Assembly (NCBI GenBank): GCA_027475525.1
Contig: JAMWFC010000111.1
Coordinates: 124,001-188,000 of the forward strand
Length of the DNA stretch: 64,000 bases
Source of the DNA: Macrolepiota albuminosa
Taxonomy: Eukaryota > Basidiomycota > Agaricomycetes > Agaricales > Agaricaceae
Direction: 5' to 3'
Part shown: one piece after another, positions 1 through 11,430 of the stretch
How positions within the stretch are numbered: the first letter of the stretch is position 1
How the letters are laid out: every line of letters begins with the position of its first letter
Made by a program: the position numbers and the translations under genes
The notes under the pieces: model-generated
Database searches by the model: none
Told to the model about the DNA's origin: nothing
What the model saw: the letters and a program-made list of their open reading frames with translations, nothing else

Positions 1-866
1 ATATGACACAAAGAACAGAGAAATAACCAAAATATATTAGCCATACATGGTACATGTAGTAATGAAACCAAGTCGTAGGACAAAAACAGCAGTCTACAAA
101 AAAAATAGAGAAAGATGCCATGCAGCAGTCCTGCTTGAGCAAAGAGTCAAAAGCAGCTAATCTCACAAGACTGCCATAACCTCAACGCAAAGTCCCCCCT
201 GAAGATTTGAGAAATGCTTTCACTTTGATATAGCACGGTTGACTACTTTGTAAGTCTTATCAACTATATCAACAATAATATATACACAACAAGCTAAGAT
301 TATCTGCAATAGCTTGCACCTCCCTGTTTCTGAAGGGCTAAGAGAGTTCGCCACCACTCCAGCCCTAGTCACCAGAAATAAGAAATACAGAGGTGGATCT
401 CCAACTAAACCCAATGAACAATACAACATTCCGCACACATTCTTGTCTCCTTATCTTCCATACAAAGACTCAAACGCTCCTGAAACCTGGAGTTCGGAGG
501 ACTATTCACCATCCATGTAACTAACAGCATCAGTAGTAGCACAGAAGATGATAACACCCAGCAGCGCACAATACAAGGCCAAGGCTCAATCAGAAATGAA
601 GTAAATATTACAACCTGATCCCTGTAGAATTATTTTAGACAAGAAATCATCAGTAGAGGATAATAACTAAGAGAGCTCCTCACTATTGATAGCAGCCCCT
701 GAACTAGAAGGCCAAATAGAACAACCAGTTATCTGCTCTAGCCGAGTTTCATAGAAGTCAACAGATACCCACACCACAAGATTGCCATCTCGCAAGCATA
801 ACAATGTAGCTTTGCGTATAGGCTCTTTTGAAAGAAGGGGCTTTGGAACAACTGGAGCATCTAGAT
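1..866. other. Left-edge stretch, no gene identified
   Basis: AT-rich sequence with short open frames on both strands, none with a recognisable motif. The only coding-like piece is a possible terminal exon on the minus strand near 667-866, listed separately. Its right end abuts the LINE remnant. Confidence 0.4.
667..866 (-). CDS. Possible 3' terminal exon of an unknown gene
   Basis: An open minus-strand frame ends in TAG at 667-669. Its upstream side is a good acceptor (TTTTCAG) preceded by a pyrimidine-rich stretch, so it could be a last exon of about 66 codons. The peptide is mixed and globular-looking (it contains LLCLRDGNLVVWVSVDF) rather than low-complexity. I do not recognise it. The putative upstream intron lies in DNA that reads as LINE endonuclease on the plus strand, so if this was a host exon the rest was displaced by the LINE. 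The acceptor may be chance. Function unknown. Confidence 0.22.
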
Positions 867-3790
867 CTGAAAACAAATGGAACTATATAAATCAAGTACC
901 AAAAGATAAAAAGAAAATTGGAATTCTATCGGTCGAGGAGACCCACCTGTCAGATGGATAGAAGAAAGAGATGACGCAGCTCTTTGGTAAGAGATTGAAA
1001 ATTTTCCACTCTCCTGATTCAGAGAACTCATCTGGAAAACAAGGAGTAGTAGTAGTGTTGAAAAAAAATCTATTGAAAGTCCAAGGTGCGGAATTGAAGG
1101 TGATTGTTCTGAGACAAAAGAATCAATTTTGTTGCAGTGTATGCATCAAACATCACTGAAAGTGACGGCCAAGATAATAGAAACTTCTGGCTTACACTGA
1201 ATAACTTCTTTACAGATAACCCGAGAGTTAAGGTAGATGTCATAGCTGGGGACCTCAATATGATGGAGAATGCCCAGGATATATCTCCTACGAGAGAGGC
1301 AACTGAAGCTCTAGACCACTTCAAGTAAATTCTATACCTGAGAGATGCATAGAGAGACGCTTTCTCAACCAAGAGAGTCTTCTTCTTCATTAAAGATGCT
1401 ACATCGTCCATGTTAAGAATAGACAAAATCTACATGACAAACCCTCTCAACTTATCATTGTGGTGACTGGTCGATCTTGTCCACTGGTATCCCAGGAACT
1501 GACAATCCACTCATCACGATAACACATGCAGAGGCCCCAATTGTGGGAAAAGGGAGATGGGTTATGAAAAACCACATAATATGTGATGATGAAAAATTCA
1601 GGAAATATATAGTAGAGTCCGAATGAAATAGCACTGGATAAAATTAGAACTCTAAGTAACAACAGATTGTCAGGAGCAAATCCTCAGACTGTATATATGA
1701 AATGGAAAAGAAACCTATTAACCTATGCAAAAGAAAGGGATAAGATCCTAGTGCCAAAGTATATCATGGAGAAAAAGAAAATCAAGTTGCGAAGAACCAG
1801 AAGCTAGATGACCCAGACCTTGATGATGTAGAGAAAACAAAGACGGTTAAGGAAATAACAAAGAAACTGGAATCTCTCAAGAGGAAATATCACATAGCTA
1901 AAAGAAAGAAAATTGCGATTAAGAACAGGTTAGAAGAAGAAACAATGTGCAAATATTGTACAACATCCAACAAACAAGTGGTCAATCCAGAGACGTAATA
2001 TATGCCTTCATTATTCAAGAAAGAAAGCTCCAACATATCTTTGCCAGCATACAAGAGCAACTCAATTAAGATGGCCGAGATAGCCAGAAATTACCATAAC
2101 AAACTCCAAAGTAAGCGCAAAGACATCACAGACCAAGAACATGAGGAGAAGACCCTAAAAGTTCTGGGCACAATCAAGGCTTGCACATCGGAACAACGAA
2201 AAGAAGACTTGAGCAGTACAATTGAAATGAAGGAACTGCTGACGGCACTACAGCTCTCAAATAATAGCTCAGCACCAGAACCAGATGGGATTCCATACCA
2301 ATTCTAGAAGTCCTTCAATAACAAGTTTATAAATGACTCAACGCAGAACCTAAGGATTGTAAATCGTTAGCAGCCTCCCTCAAGGAATCCCACCTAAAAG
2401 GTTATGATATCCCAAGCCATGCCGAAAAGTTAATTGTGAACCTTTTTGCTGATGATACGACTACGTTCCTATTGATGGTGAAAGACAACAAGCAAGAAGA
2501 GCAGTAAAGTTTATGTGGGCTGGGAGGAGCTTCTTAGCTAATGAGAAAACAATGTACGAGCCCTTTGATAGTCGACATCAGAACAAGAAATAAAGCAATA
2601 GATATTATGTAGCTGAAATCTTACTTGAAATTTGAAACAAACAGACCACTATGGGCTTTGGTGGCTGATGCAATGACAGCTAACAACATCCTGGAGTCGG
2701 AAGAAATAGTGGACAAGCAGATTAAAGTATCAATGTTCCTGCAATCGTGGAAGATGAAGGTGACTGTGCACGAGGGAACACAAGCCCGAATATAGCTTGC
2801 TTATTTATAGTGACAGCGAAGTTTAATGTAAGACTTGATGACTTGCCTTCATCAACAGAGAAATCCTGAGGAAAATGCTGATATGGTTACAGTATCATGT
2901 AGCCGCTGATGACCCAAGCAAGCATCAGAAAAATAAACCATGCAAAGGCAGCGGAGTGCCTCAAAAGCAAACACAAATTGAAAATACAGAAATATTAGAT
3001 ATTAAAGGGAAAGATAAAATGTGATATACTTACCTAGATTCCAACTGCGAGTGTAGTGACTGCATGAAGTTAGAAAACTCAGTTGGGTGCATGCACTGTG
3101 ATATACTTACCTAGATTCCAACTGCGAGTGTAGTGACTGCATGAAGTTAGAAAACTCAGTTGGGTGCATGCACTCAGCCTTATATGTTAACTGAGCAAAA
3201 GACATGCTCACATTATAGTCTCAACAAAAGCAAACGCCAGGAAGTGGTTGTTAAATGCGACACTCTACTAAGGCCTAGATAGAACAATAAAAGCGATTGA
3301 AGAAATAAAGGAGGCAGTCATGATGGTAAATAACAAAACCCCAGCCTACGTGACAAAGATTTTTCCAGAACAATGAGGGTCTTCCTATGAAAATGTCAAC
3401 ACGATGCATACAAGGTGGAATCATACTGGGACAAATAAACAATGAAGCTCGACCTGAAGACGGAGGATATGCAGCCATGATGGTAAAGTAAAGTAGACTC
3501 TCTAAATCACATTGTCACTGAATGCTCCTGTGTTAGTCAGGAGATTGTATGGGAAGAAGCAAGAAACGTATAGAGAAGAAGAACAAGGGAAACATGGCCA
3601 GAGCGGAATTTATCCATTATACTAGGCAGCCCTCTGATGAAGATTACGGATGCTGAGAGAAGACTCTCCTTAGGTCTGACCTGGGTACACAAAATACTGA
3701 ACCTAGAAGCAACCTATTTTATATGGACACTATAATTAACAGAATAATAAGAAAAGATGAAGATGATAGTCCACATTCACCACTAGAAAT
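867..3790 (+). pseudogene. Degenerate non-LTR retrotransposon (LINE, Tad-like): endonuclease plus reverse transcriptase
   Basis: Fragments of one LINE ORF2 appear in order. From about 890-1330 there is an apurinic-type endonuclease with an N-terminal ETHL motif (near 945) and the GDLN metal-site motif at 1248-1262. From 1480-2330 follow the endonuclease C-terminus and linker, ending in an APEPDGIPY motif, the usual entry to LINE RT. The RT active-site motif FADD lies at 2445-2456. From 3520-3780 a C-terminal Cys-rich/WPE region resembles the tail of basidiomycete LINEs. Frames change repeatedly, stops are frequent and most of the RT palm before FADD is missing, so it is inactive. No clear poly(A) tail or target-site duplication was found. 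The assembly-type duplication at 3020-3174 lies inside it. Confidence 0.75.
3020..3174. repeat. Exact 77-bp tandem duplication (probable assembly scar 1)
   Basis: Bases 3021-3097 are repeated without change at 3098-3174. The offset is exactly 77, the same as in eleven other places in this window. Confidence 0.9.
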
Positions 3791-4745
3791 AATTAACATG
3801 CAAAAATAGGATTGAAAACTTTGCTTGAATATCTCCATTAAGATTGCACAGAAGACATTCACAACATTGTCTAATCTTTCAAATGAGAAAAAAATCAAGT
3901 ATTATAATTTTAGAAGTAAGACTTGTTTCTTCTCACTCAGTTGTTTGCCCATACACAAAGTCTTACATTCTATTTGACAATCTTCAAACACATTGCAACA
4001 ATTTATCATTGAAAAAGCTGAGATCCATTACTTTGACTACTCTTATCCACATAGGATGCTTGTGTCCAAGAGCTTGGAAATATTGAGCTAAACATAAAAT
4101 TATTCATTGATATGTTGGGTCATGGTTCTGAAATATAGCATAGATAGATTGTAGATTGAGGTTATTCCTTGCATGTTAGAAAATGTCTTCAATTTTTGAA
4201 GCCACATGTTTAAATATTTAAGCTTAAGCTTTTTAAGCTTTAACTAAGATATGTGCTAAATGTCTTCAATTTTTGAAGCCACATGTTTAAATATTTAAGC
4301 TTAAGCTTTTTAAGCTTTAACTAAGATATGTGCTACGTTATTGCTTATTAGGAATAGGAATATATCAATTAACTTATTTTTCAGTAAGTATATTCATCAT
4401 TCAATGAGAAGGACTAGTAAAACATACCGAGTTCTGACAAAGATCATAACATTTCATTCATCCTTATCAGAGCTGCCAGTCATGTCTACTCGTTATAGTT
4501 TCAGAATAGAACGTAAATTCACAACTACTGCACTGCTATATGTACACTGTACATGCATTTTTTAACAAATTACTTAACAAAAAATGAATTTTTGAAATCA
4601 ATTTGACTCATTTACACTAGCAGCAAAGTATGACACTTTCTTAACACTAGAGATCTTTATTTAATAATATTAATGAGAGTGCTGTGCCAACAGCAAAATA
4701 AACATGGTTGAGTACTCATTCTCAACACAATTTTTGGATTCGAAC
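3791..4745. other. Intergenic, AT-rich, no gene identified
   Basis: Short frames only. It contains the second 77-bp duplication (4181-4257 / 4258-4334). A tRNA-like GGATTCGAAC at 4733-4742 has no cloverleaf around it. Confidence 0.5.
4181..4334. repeat. Exact 77-bp tandem duplication (probable assembly scar 2)
   Basis: 4181-4257 equals 4258-4334 base for base, offset 77. The unit contains a small AAGCTT-rich palindrome, which could be a branching point for an assembler. Confidence 0.9.
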
Positions 4746-5633
4746 TGATATGACGCTGTACTAGCAGTCAGGGACACATCATGCATCAGAAGTCAAAATA
4801 AACATTTAATTACAGGCTGAAAACTGTAAGCCTCCTGGTAGCAGTCTCAACAAATATATATCTCCAAAACATCCCAACAAATACACAGAAAAGTACAGAA
4901 CAACAGGCAGAGACTAGCTCAAACTATCAGCTCAACAATAGTTTAACCACTGTCATGGAGAGGAAAAGCATAGAAGCTGGCAATAGATAGAATAGGATGA
5001 AATTGGGAAATTATTATTGTCATTCAATATTATAATTCTAAATTTCATCATCAAATCAGTCAATGTTTGATTTGACAACCAGAAGGGGAACAGGAAAGAA
5101 GTAGGGGAGGCAGGGAGGCGCTAAAAGAGAAAAGAAGGATCTATGAAGGAGATCGTGCTAAATGGAGCTCAAGCAAATGGAGAAGTGGCAATCAGAAACA
5201 TCCGGAAGAATGGTGGAGTGGGTGGCATTGAAACAGGCCTCCTAAAAGGGAAATTGAACTATCAAATATGTTCTGGAAGTTGGAGAGTTTCCGATAAAGA
5301 GTCATATGTAGATAATGGTCTGTGCACCAGAAAAACAGTATAAATAGCCCAAGTTTAGTAGAGAATAGACAGGCAATTAATAGGCAAAGGCTCAGTGATT
5401 CCTAGGAAGTGAATTGCTTAGGCCGGAGTTTGTTAAGAAACCTCGACTTGTGGAAATATTATTATTCTCATTCAATATTATAATTTCTCCAAACCTTGGC
5501 GTTTTGCAAAATTATTAAACACATTCAAGATAATAATTATCTCTTTTGTCATCAAAGTCAGTATGAATTTAAGGTCATATTCTACACTAGCAAGTCCCAG
5601 AACTATCAAGTAATACTTCTACCAAGTACTACA
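4746..5633 (+). mobile_element. Solo LTR, family C, copy 1
   Basis: It starts TGATATGACG and ends AAGTACTACA, flanked by the 4-bp duplication GAAC (4742-4745 and 5634-5637). Two further copies in the window (25460-26236 minus, 49428-50660 plus) share nearly the whole sequence and also have 4-bp duplications, which fixes the borders. A TATAAATA box at 5339-5346 is followed by a conserved stretch, so the promoter reads to the right. It carries extra AT-rich material near 5010-5080 and 5450-5540 that the other copies lack. No internal region is attached. The family of the parent element (gypsy or copia) cannot be told from the LTR alone. Confidence 0.8.
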
Positions 5634-6404
5634 GAACCAAAAGTCATTATCTAATTCAATATTACCTGCACAGCCTATCTCAAGATTGACCAGGTGGTAC
5701 ATCTCAGATCACACACTCAGACTATTAGTATGTCTAATTACCTCTTCTGCAATGACTATTTTTTGATAATGTGCCTCCAACAAACAACTACCAACTTGAA
5801 TCCACAAATGTCTTCAACAAATCACGCAACAAAGACTCATCAATCCACTTTGTAAATCCAACACTCTTCCATCCACCAACGTCTTTTGCAGTACCACCTC
5901 TTTGAATAAAGTGCTATTTTTAAATTCAGATCAAAAAGTCATTGTCCAATCCGTCTGATTGTCAACATTATCTGCACAGCCCAACTCAAAGCTGACAAAG
6001 TAACATAACCTTCTCAAATTATTCAGTATGTCTATTACCTCTTCTATCTATATTCTAACTCAAGACTAATCAGGTGACGTAAACTTCTCAGACTATTTAG
6101 TATGTCCAGCACCTTCTTCTAACTCAGAACTGAACATATGGCATGAACTTGAACTTCTCAGACTATTAAGTACATCTATTATCTTTTCTGCAATTGCTAT
6201 TTTTATAAATAAAGTTGAAAAATACCCCTTAGTATACTAGTAACCTAATTCAATTGACATTATCACCATCGATCTCATGATTTCTGTAGAAGTCTTTTGC
6301 AACTATACAATATACTGGTACAATGTATAAACATATCTCAATCACTGACATAAGGCAACCACTACTAAAACACATCTCAATACTCCATTTACGACTCACA
6401 TCTC
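5634..6404. repeat. Intergenic with four imperfect repeats
   Basis: Four diverged copies of a 60-85 bp motif (core CTCAGACTATT..GTATGTC..TTACCTCTTCT) lie at about 5683-5765, 5985-6045, 6059-6122 and 6123-6205. Non-coding as far as I can see. They may be remnants of an old tandem repeat or of exons of a decayed gene. Confidence 0.4.
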
Positions 6405-6408
6405 CTCT

Positions 6409-6417
6409 CATAAATAC
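6409..6417 (+). promoter_or_regulatory. TATA-like box of the small spliced gene
   Basis: CATAAATAC lies about 60 bp before the ATG at 6476, followed by a CT-rich, ACA-containing leader, a normal layout for a fungal promoter with a short 5' UTR. Confidence 0.4.
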
Positions 6418-6475
6418 AAATCAGAACTAACAATCTTCTACACCAGCCAACTCCTCATTTTCAATCAACAGAGAT

Positions 6476-6900
6476 ATGAAGATGGAGCTAAAGTCCATGA
6501 CAGAAAAGTATCATGCTGCAATGAAAAATAACAAAAGATGTATGTGACAATCTTATTTATTGCTTCTTTTGGATATGACCTTGATTGATTATTTACACAG
6601 TGTACAGCCTTTTAGTCTATGCAGAAAAAGCCATTGATAATGCAGGCAAGCACTATTTTCAATATTAAATTTTTTACCGACATACTGACGTTACAGCCTT
6701 ACTTATTAGATGCAGCCATGAATGAAGTAAAAATGAAGAATGAACAGTTGATGACTCTAGTACAAAAAATAGGTAAGTAACATCACATTTAAATTAAATG
6801 ATAATAGCTTATGCCGATTGCACTAGAGCCCCACTGCCAAGAGTTAATAAATGTCAACAAATATCTGATGGATGCATACTTGTCAGAAAGTGACGATTGA
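6476..6900 (+). CDS. Small four-exon gene, 81-residue helical protein of unknown function
   Basis: Exons are 6476-6539, 6601-6645, 6710-6772 and 6827-6900, ending in TGA. Phases agree at every junction and the total is exactly 82 codons. Intron 1 has GTATGT..CAG, intron 2 is a GC-AG intron (GCAAGC..TTAG), and intron 3 has GTAAGT..CTAG. The protein is charged and predicted to be almost wholly helical (ELKSMTEKYH, AAMNEVKMKN, SESDD at the C-terminus). There is no signal peptide, membrane segment or recognised domain. A TATA-like box precedes it. It has no CpG-decay signature and no transposon motif, so it is probably a host gene, perhaps a short partner or scaffold protein. That is inference. 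A model with more upstream exons cannot be excluded. Confidence 0.5.
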
Positions 6901-8439
6901 GATGACAATGACGGTACTACTATACTGGCATACACAAGAACTATCATGTTTATTCTATACATATATAGTTACCTGGTATATGTAGTCTAAACTGTACATA
7001 AAAAATGAAATTTCATCCACACTGTATATAAATAAACAGAGCCAAAAAAAAACATACCTATAGCGCAGACTACACCACCAAATCAAACGTTACTCCAAAA
7101 AAAAAAAAAAAAAACAATGACAAGGTCTAACACCAAAAGCTACTCCAAAAAAAAAAAAAAAAAAAAAAAAAACAATAACAAGGTCTAACATGCCTATACA
7201 AACTAATTATAATGGAAGCTGTACAGACTAATTATGATGGAAGCCGCTCTTTCCATAATATGGACTCTGATGCGAAAGAGTGCTATGGCATTCCCAAATC
7301 TTGATATGATAGCATTGAATTGTACATCTTAAATAACTGGATTAGCATAGCAGACTGGAATACAACAACAATTATCCTTATGACAAGAATATTTACAGTT
7401 GCTTACAAAAACATGCTGTGTATGCTTTACCAAAAAATGATCAAGTATTTTGATCCATGTGATGAAGGATTGGACGATCTATTGTCAATGATATGGTCTA
7501 TCTGTTTATTCACAATCTTCATGTGACGTGAACATGACTTTGAGTGTAAGCATCAGAATGAGGCTTTGACTTTGATAGATGCGTCAAGTTTTGCTTTGGC
7601 TTTAGTTTTGATGACAAAAACAAGAAAACAGACACAGACACAAGCATCTTTCTCCACTTCTTTCGAGTCTTCTTCTCAGTGTCTATCCTGCTTGTTGTAC
7701 CAAAAACAGAGACAAAGACAGAGACACCTACAGCCAGAGCCATAGAAGCGCCAGAAAACACACACACAAGTGCGTCAGCCAACGGTGAGGTCACAGACAG
7801 CAGCACAAGCCACTGTGTACTTAAACATGGGGTTGATGAGAGGTGAATGTTGAACGTTGATCTGGGGATGGCTAGAATGCTCACAGGATGAAACGAGCAA
7901 TATCTCTTGAACTCTAGGATGTCATCATATTTGTCGTTGATAAAAACGGCACAGCTGATATACATGCCTTGTGCTCACATGTGTACAATTGTAGCTACTG
8001 AGAATAAAGTCAACAAGAATCTTAGTGTTGTCTAGGAGTCTCGAGTATATATGATGATGAAAGACAATATAACCATGGGATTGTGATTGAATGAAATATA
8101 AATCATGCATATAAAGTTTGAAATAATATTCTGACTTAATAATGTGTGATGTTGTCTTTTGACCAATCATTACATAAGTGTTCATCCCCACAAACAATTA
8201 CATAATGATTTTATTATTATTATTATTGTATTGTATAGAATGATCATCATTATACATAATATATACGTCTTTTTCTTTCCTCTCTGTCTTTTTTTAAAAT
8301 TTTTAATTTTAAACTATTTTACCGCTAGCTTGCTCCTAGGTCATGTTACTACACAACTCTGGATATGCTATATCCTCATTGCTTCTTCTGCTATAACAAA
8401 CTGGTACCGTCAGTCTATGTTGTCGTGTACTCACTCAAC
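6901..8439. other. Intergenic, AT-rich, no supported gene
   Basis: It holds two poly-A runs (7097-7114 and 7147-7172) embedded in a 50-bp imperfect repeat, and a 28-bp near-repeat at 7200-7250. A 148-codon minus-strand frame at 7519-7965 exists but is dominated by a CAGACA-type low-complexity stretch and has no recognisable motif. Confidence 0.45.
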
Positions 8440-8444
8440 GGACA
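8440..8444. repeat. Target-site duplication GGACA, left side
   Basis: GGACA directly precedes the left LTR. The same five bases follow the right LTR at 19373-19377. Confidence 0.9.
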
Positions 8445-9243
8445 TGTCAGGTTCCGCTGAATCGGGGGCTTTCCGGGAAAGCGACGCCCTTACGATGCGG
8501 ACTTGATCTACGGATACTCGGGTGTCTGGAACTCCGGGGCTAGGACTCCGGGGTTCAAGACGAGGACAGGGTAATCCCGGGAGAGGGGACTAGAGTCCGG
8601 GGGTTTTGGATGAAAGTGGCTGGGAGTTAGAGGGGGTCGAGTCGTGAACCGGAGGTTCTAAGACGAGACCAAGTTAGTAACTTAAGAGTCGCGAAGTGCG
8701 TACCAAACTTATAGCACGCGAATACTAAGGCGTGCCAGTCGAAGCGTACCAAACGAGGCGTACCAGTCAAACAGAGGGCACGCAATATCCAAGTAACAGT
8801 TATGCAATATCAAGACTGTCGAATACAACGGGGAGCTATACTATAAGTACTACGGATCGTGTCTCGGGATTCCGGGGTGTCTGGGATGAGTTCCGGGGGC
8901 CATTGAGTAGCGGCCGGGGACTGTATACCGGGATCGCGCGTGTGGGGACGCGCGATCAATTGGTGCGGAGGGAGTCGTGATGCGTGGGGCGTGATGCGTG
9001 ATGGCCGTATGCGAGCCGCGTGATCTGATCGTTGATGGCGGGTGATCCCGGGGTCCGTGATGCAGGGGTCCCGGGGGGGGCTGGCTGATGGCGATCGTTG
9101 ATGGCTGATGGTGGTCCTTGATGCGTGTGAGGGCGGCGTCGGTAGCGGTGGGGGCGGGGTGCGCTGTGGGATTGACGGAAGAGGTTCCCGGATGGGACTC
9201 CGGGGGTGTCCCGGGGAGGTTCCGGGGGGGAGGGGTCGTGACA
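8445..9243 (-). repeat. Family A 3' LTR (799 bp)
   Basis: In plus-strand view it runs from TGTCAGGTTC to TCGTGACA. It is the 3' LTR because gag and pol read right to left. Read on the minus strand it starts TGTCACGACC. It contains the same R-start motif (8806-8817) as the other LTR. The antisense gene starts 129 bp outside it, so this LTR may also supply that gene's promoter. Confidence 0.93.
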
Positions 9244-9245
9244 TC

Positions 9246-9256
9246 ACCCCCCCCTC
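9246..9256 (-). promoter_or_regulatory. Polypurine tract
   Basis: On the minus strand a GA/G-run of about ten purines sits two bases before the start of the 3' LTR, the expected place for the plus-strand primer. Decayed copies keep a purine run at the same place (24931-24942, 46789-46800). Confidence 0.75.
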
Positions 9257-9371
9257 AGCGCCGAGACCCTCCGAGGCGCGCGTAGTCGGAGGTCCGGACC
9301 GGGCTTGAGCGTGGGAACCGGCGCCTGTCCTGCCACGTAACGAAAAAAAAATTTTACCATCAAACCCAACT

Positions 9372-11156
9372 ATGTCGCGAACGCCGACGCATTCCCCGAC
9401 GCCCCCGCAGACGAACGAGGTCGCGCCCCTCATGGCGTGGGGAGCCCGGGACGCGCGTTACCGGGCTCGTCTCGACCGTGAGCGCGTAGCGGCGCTCTTC
9501 GAACAACGTGAGTACCCCCGTGCCGCCCCTTTGCCCTACTAACCTTCCCTTTTCAGAACAACGCAATATTCCGGCACCCGAGGCGGGTCCCAGCCGGCTC
9601 TCGGAGCCCGTCCCCGAGGCTGGGCCTAGTGTCCCCCCGGAGCCTCAGCCGAGTCGTCCCGCGCCAACCTTTGCGCGGATGACCGTGCGTCCCCCTCGCC
9701 CCCCACCCCCTCCTCGCCCTAGACTCGTCGCCCCTCGGTTCCGTCGCTCCGGGATGGCGGTGGGGGCCATTTCGGAGGTTCCCGATACCCAACGGGTTGC
9801 GTGGGCCAGTGCCACGCAGGAGGCCTTCGAGGGGGCATTGGTGAGGCCCCGGGGCTTGCCTCCCCACGCGTGGTGTGTCAGCAACGGGCCGGTAAGTGGC
9901 CTCCTACCTCTGATTCCGGGGCTAAACCGGGTGCCTAGTGTCTTCACTGCGCGCGTCGCAACGTCATTTGCTCCTTCGAGGTCCCGACCGTCTCGTCCCG
10001 GCGCGACACCTCCGTGTGCGACGCCTGCCGCTTCAATCACGAGCGGTGTTCCGTTTCGGCCCTTTGGAGGGCCTATTGCGTTTCGCGGGAGCAGGGTTGG
10101 CCCTTGGCGGGCATTACTCGGAGGATGGGTGTCGAGGAGAGGGATTGGGTCGCGGGGACGGCGGCGGTTCCGGAGGCGGCGCCAGTGGAGGGTCCTGGGG
10201 GCGGGGCTGGGGGAGGGGGGGTCGTCCGGGAGAGCGGCCGGGGCCGGCCCGTGGTCTTGATCACGCGTCGGGTAACCCGGTCCGGAGCCCCGGGGCGCGA
10301 GGGGCGCGGCGGGCGCCCTGATAAGGGAAAACGGCGGGCGTCGCCTAGCCCCTCCCCGGGGCCCTCCAAAAGGGCGCGTCTGCCCGCGGAGGCCCCCTCC
10401 CCGGCCTCCCAGACTCCGTCCCCGCCTTCCCCAGTGCGCCTCTCGCCGGCGACTTTTTCTCCGCTGTCGGGGCGGCCGTTGGATGTCGAGGTGAGGGCCC
10501 TGCAGGAGCGCCTCGAGCAGGCCGACCGGGAGCGAGAGGAGCGAGAGGAGGGGGCAAGGGAGGAGGCGGCGATCCGGAGGGGTCTGGAGGAGGGTCGCGA
10601 GGCCGCCCTCCGGGAGCTGGAGGAGGCGAGGGTGGCCCGGGGGGGAGTCGAGGCCCAGCTGGACGCTATGCGGGCCAGGCTGGAGCAGGGGGTGGGGATC
10701 CCGGCGCAGGGTCCCTCGGGCTCAGAGTTGGTTGAGGCCTTGCGCCGGGACGTGGTCGTCGGACGTATGGCCTCTCTAAGTGAGTGTTTTCCTCTTCTCG
10801 CGGTTGGGTCGATTCTGACATCTCCAGGCTGGGCTCGGGAGCATCGCCTGCTCCTGGACGGGGCTGCCGCGGCGCTCGCGTCCCTGCAAGAGGGGCTCCG
10901 GTCGGAGGCAGGGGACCCCGGGGTGGAGCGGGGCCTGGACTTGTTGGGGAGGCTGGTGGTAGCGCATCGCCGGAGAAACGTCCCGGCCCCGGGGTCATGG
11001 TTCGAGCGGGTCCTGGACGAGGGCGAGCAGCTCCCGTCTTGGGACCAGTTGGCCGAGGAGGTCTGGCGCGCGCACGGTCCAGAGGAGGTGGGGGAGGATT
11101 TCCGGGGCTGGCCGAGGGGAGGGGAGGGGGAGGGTAGTTCGGGGTCCCAACTCTAG
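9372..11156 (+). CDS. Antisense accessory gene with Zn2Cys6-like cluster, carried by the retrotransposon
   Basis: Exons 9372-9507, 9557-9891, 9939-10779 and 10828-11156 give 546 residues. Introns of 47-49 bp all have GT..AG ends (GTGAGT, GTAAGT, GTGAGT) and CTAAC/CTGAC-type branch sites. Exon 1 starts MSRTPTHSPT. Exon 2 is Pro/Arg-rich. Exon 3 opens exactly on the first Cys of CLHCARRNVIC, and 15 residues later comes CDACRFNHERC, i.e. C-x2-C-x6-C twice, the spacing of fungal binuclear zinc clusters (the linker is slightly long). A basic, low-complexity part follows, then a strongly charged coiled coil (about 10480-10700) and a C-terminal helical region. It reads opposite to gag-pol. Related copies occur at the same place in elements 2, 3 and 4. 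Role unknown. DNA binding or silencing control is inference. Known fungal Zn2Cys6 factors share only the spacing. Confidence 0.75.
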
Positions 11157-11430
11157 GGGCCCCCGTTTTCTTGTCGTCTGCCGGTTTCGCGATTCGTACT
11201 GTAGTATAGTGTACTATAGAAAAGAAAATGTATATACCTGGTTACTCTCGGGGAGAATGGTGTAAGTAAAGTGGCGGGGAAACGGGAAAGAATACCTTGC
11301 CCAGAGTCAGGGGCGCTATTGTAAAAGAAAGTACTAAACGGTAGGTAAGGTCGGAAAAAGAAAGGGGGAAAGCAGTAAGTATACGTGGGAGTTGAATCCC
11401 GGTTGAGTCCAGAGGCGGGGGTTACGCCCA
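11157..11430. other. Gap between the converging antisense gene and pol
   Basis: About 270 bp separate the two stop codons. It is the only AT-richer segment inside the element (ACTATAGAAAAGAAAATG-like) and probably holds both 3' ends. No perfect AATAAA was noted. Confidence 0.4.

Noticed and set aside
4725..4750. tRNA-like GGATTCGAAC
   Set aside because: No acceptor or anticodon stems can be formed around it, and it directly abuts the solo LTR.
7097..7172. Poly-A runs considered as LINE or SINE tails
   Set aside because: They sit inside a 50-bp local duplication without any recognisable retroelement upstream or target-site duplication.
7519..8197. Two overlapping minus-strand frames of 148 and 90 codons
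   Set aside because: Composition is driven by a CAGACA-type simple stretch and AT-rich DNA. No motif, and no convincing splice link between them.
8159..8506. Plus-strand frame of 115 codons
   Set aside because: It runs from AT-rich flank into the LTR across the insertion point, so it cannot be an ancestral gene.
8732..8980. 82-codon frame present in both family A LTRs
   Set aside because: It lies wholly within the LTR and contains the R-start region. No motif. It is repeated only because the LTR is repeated.
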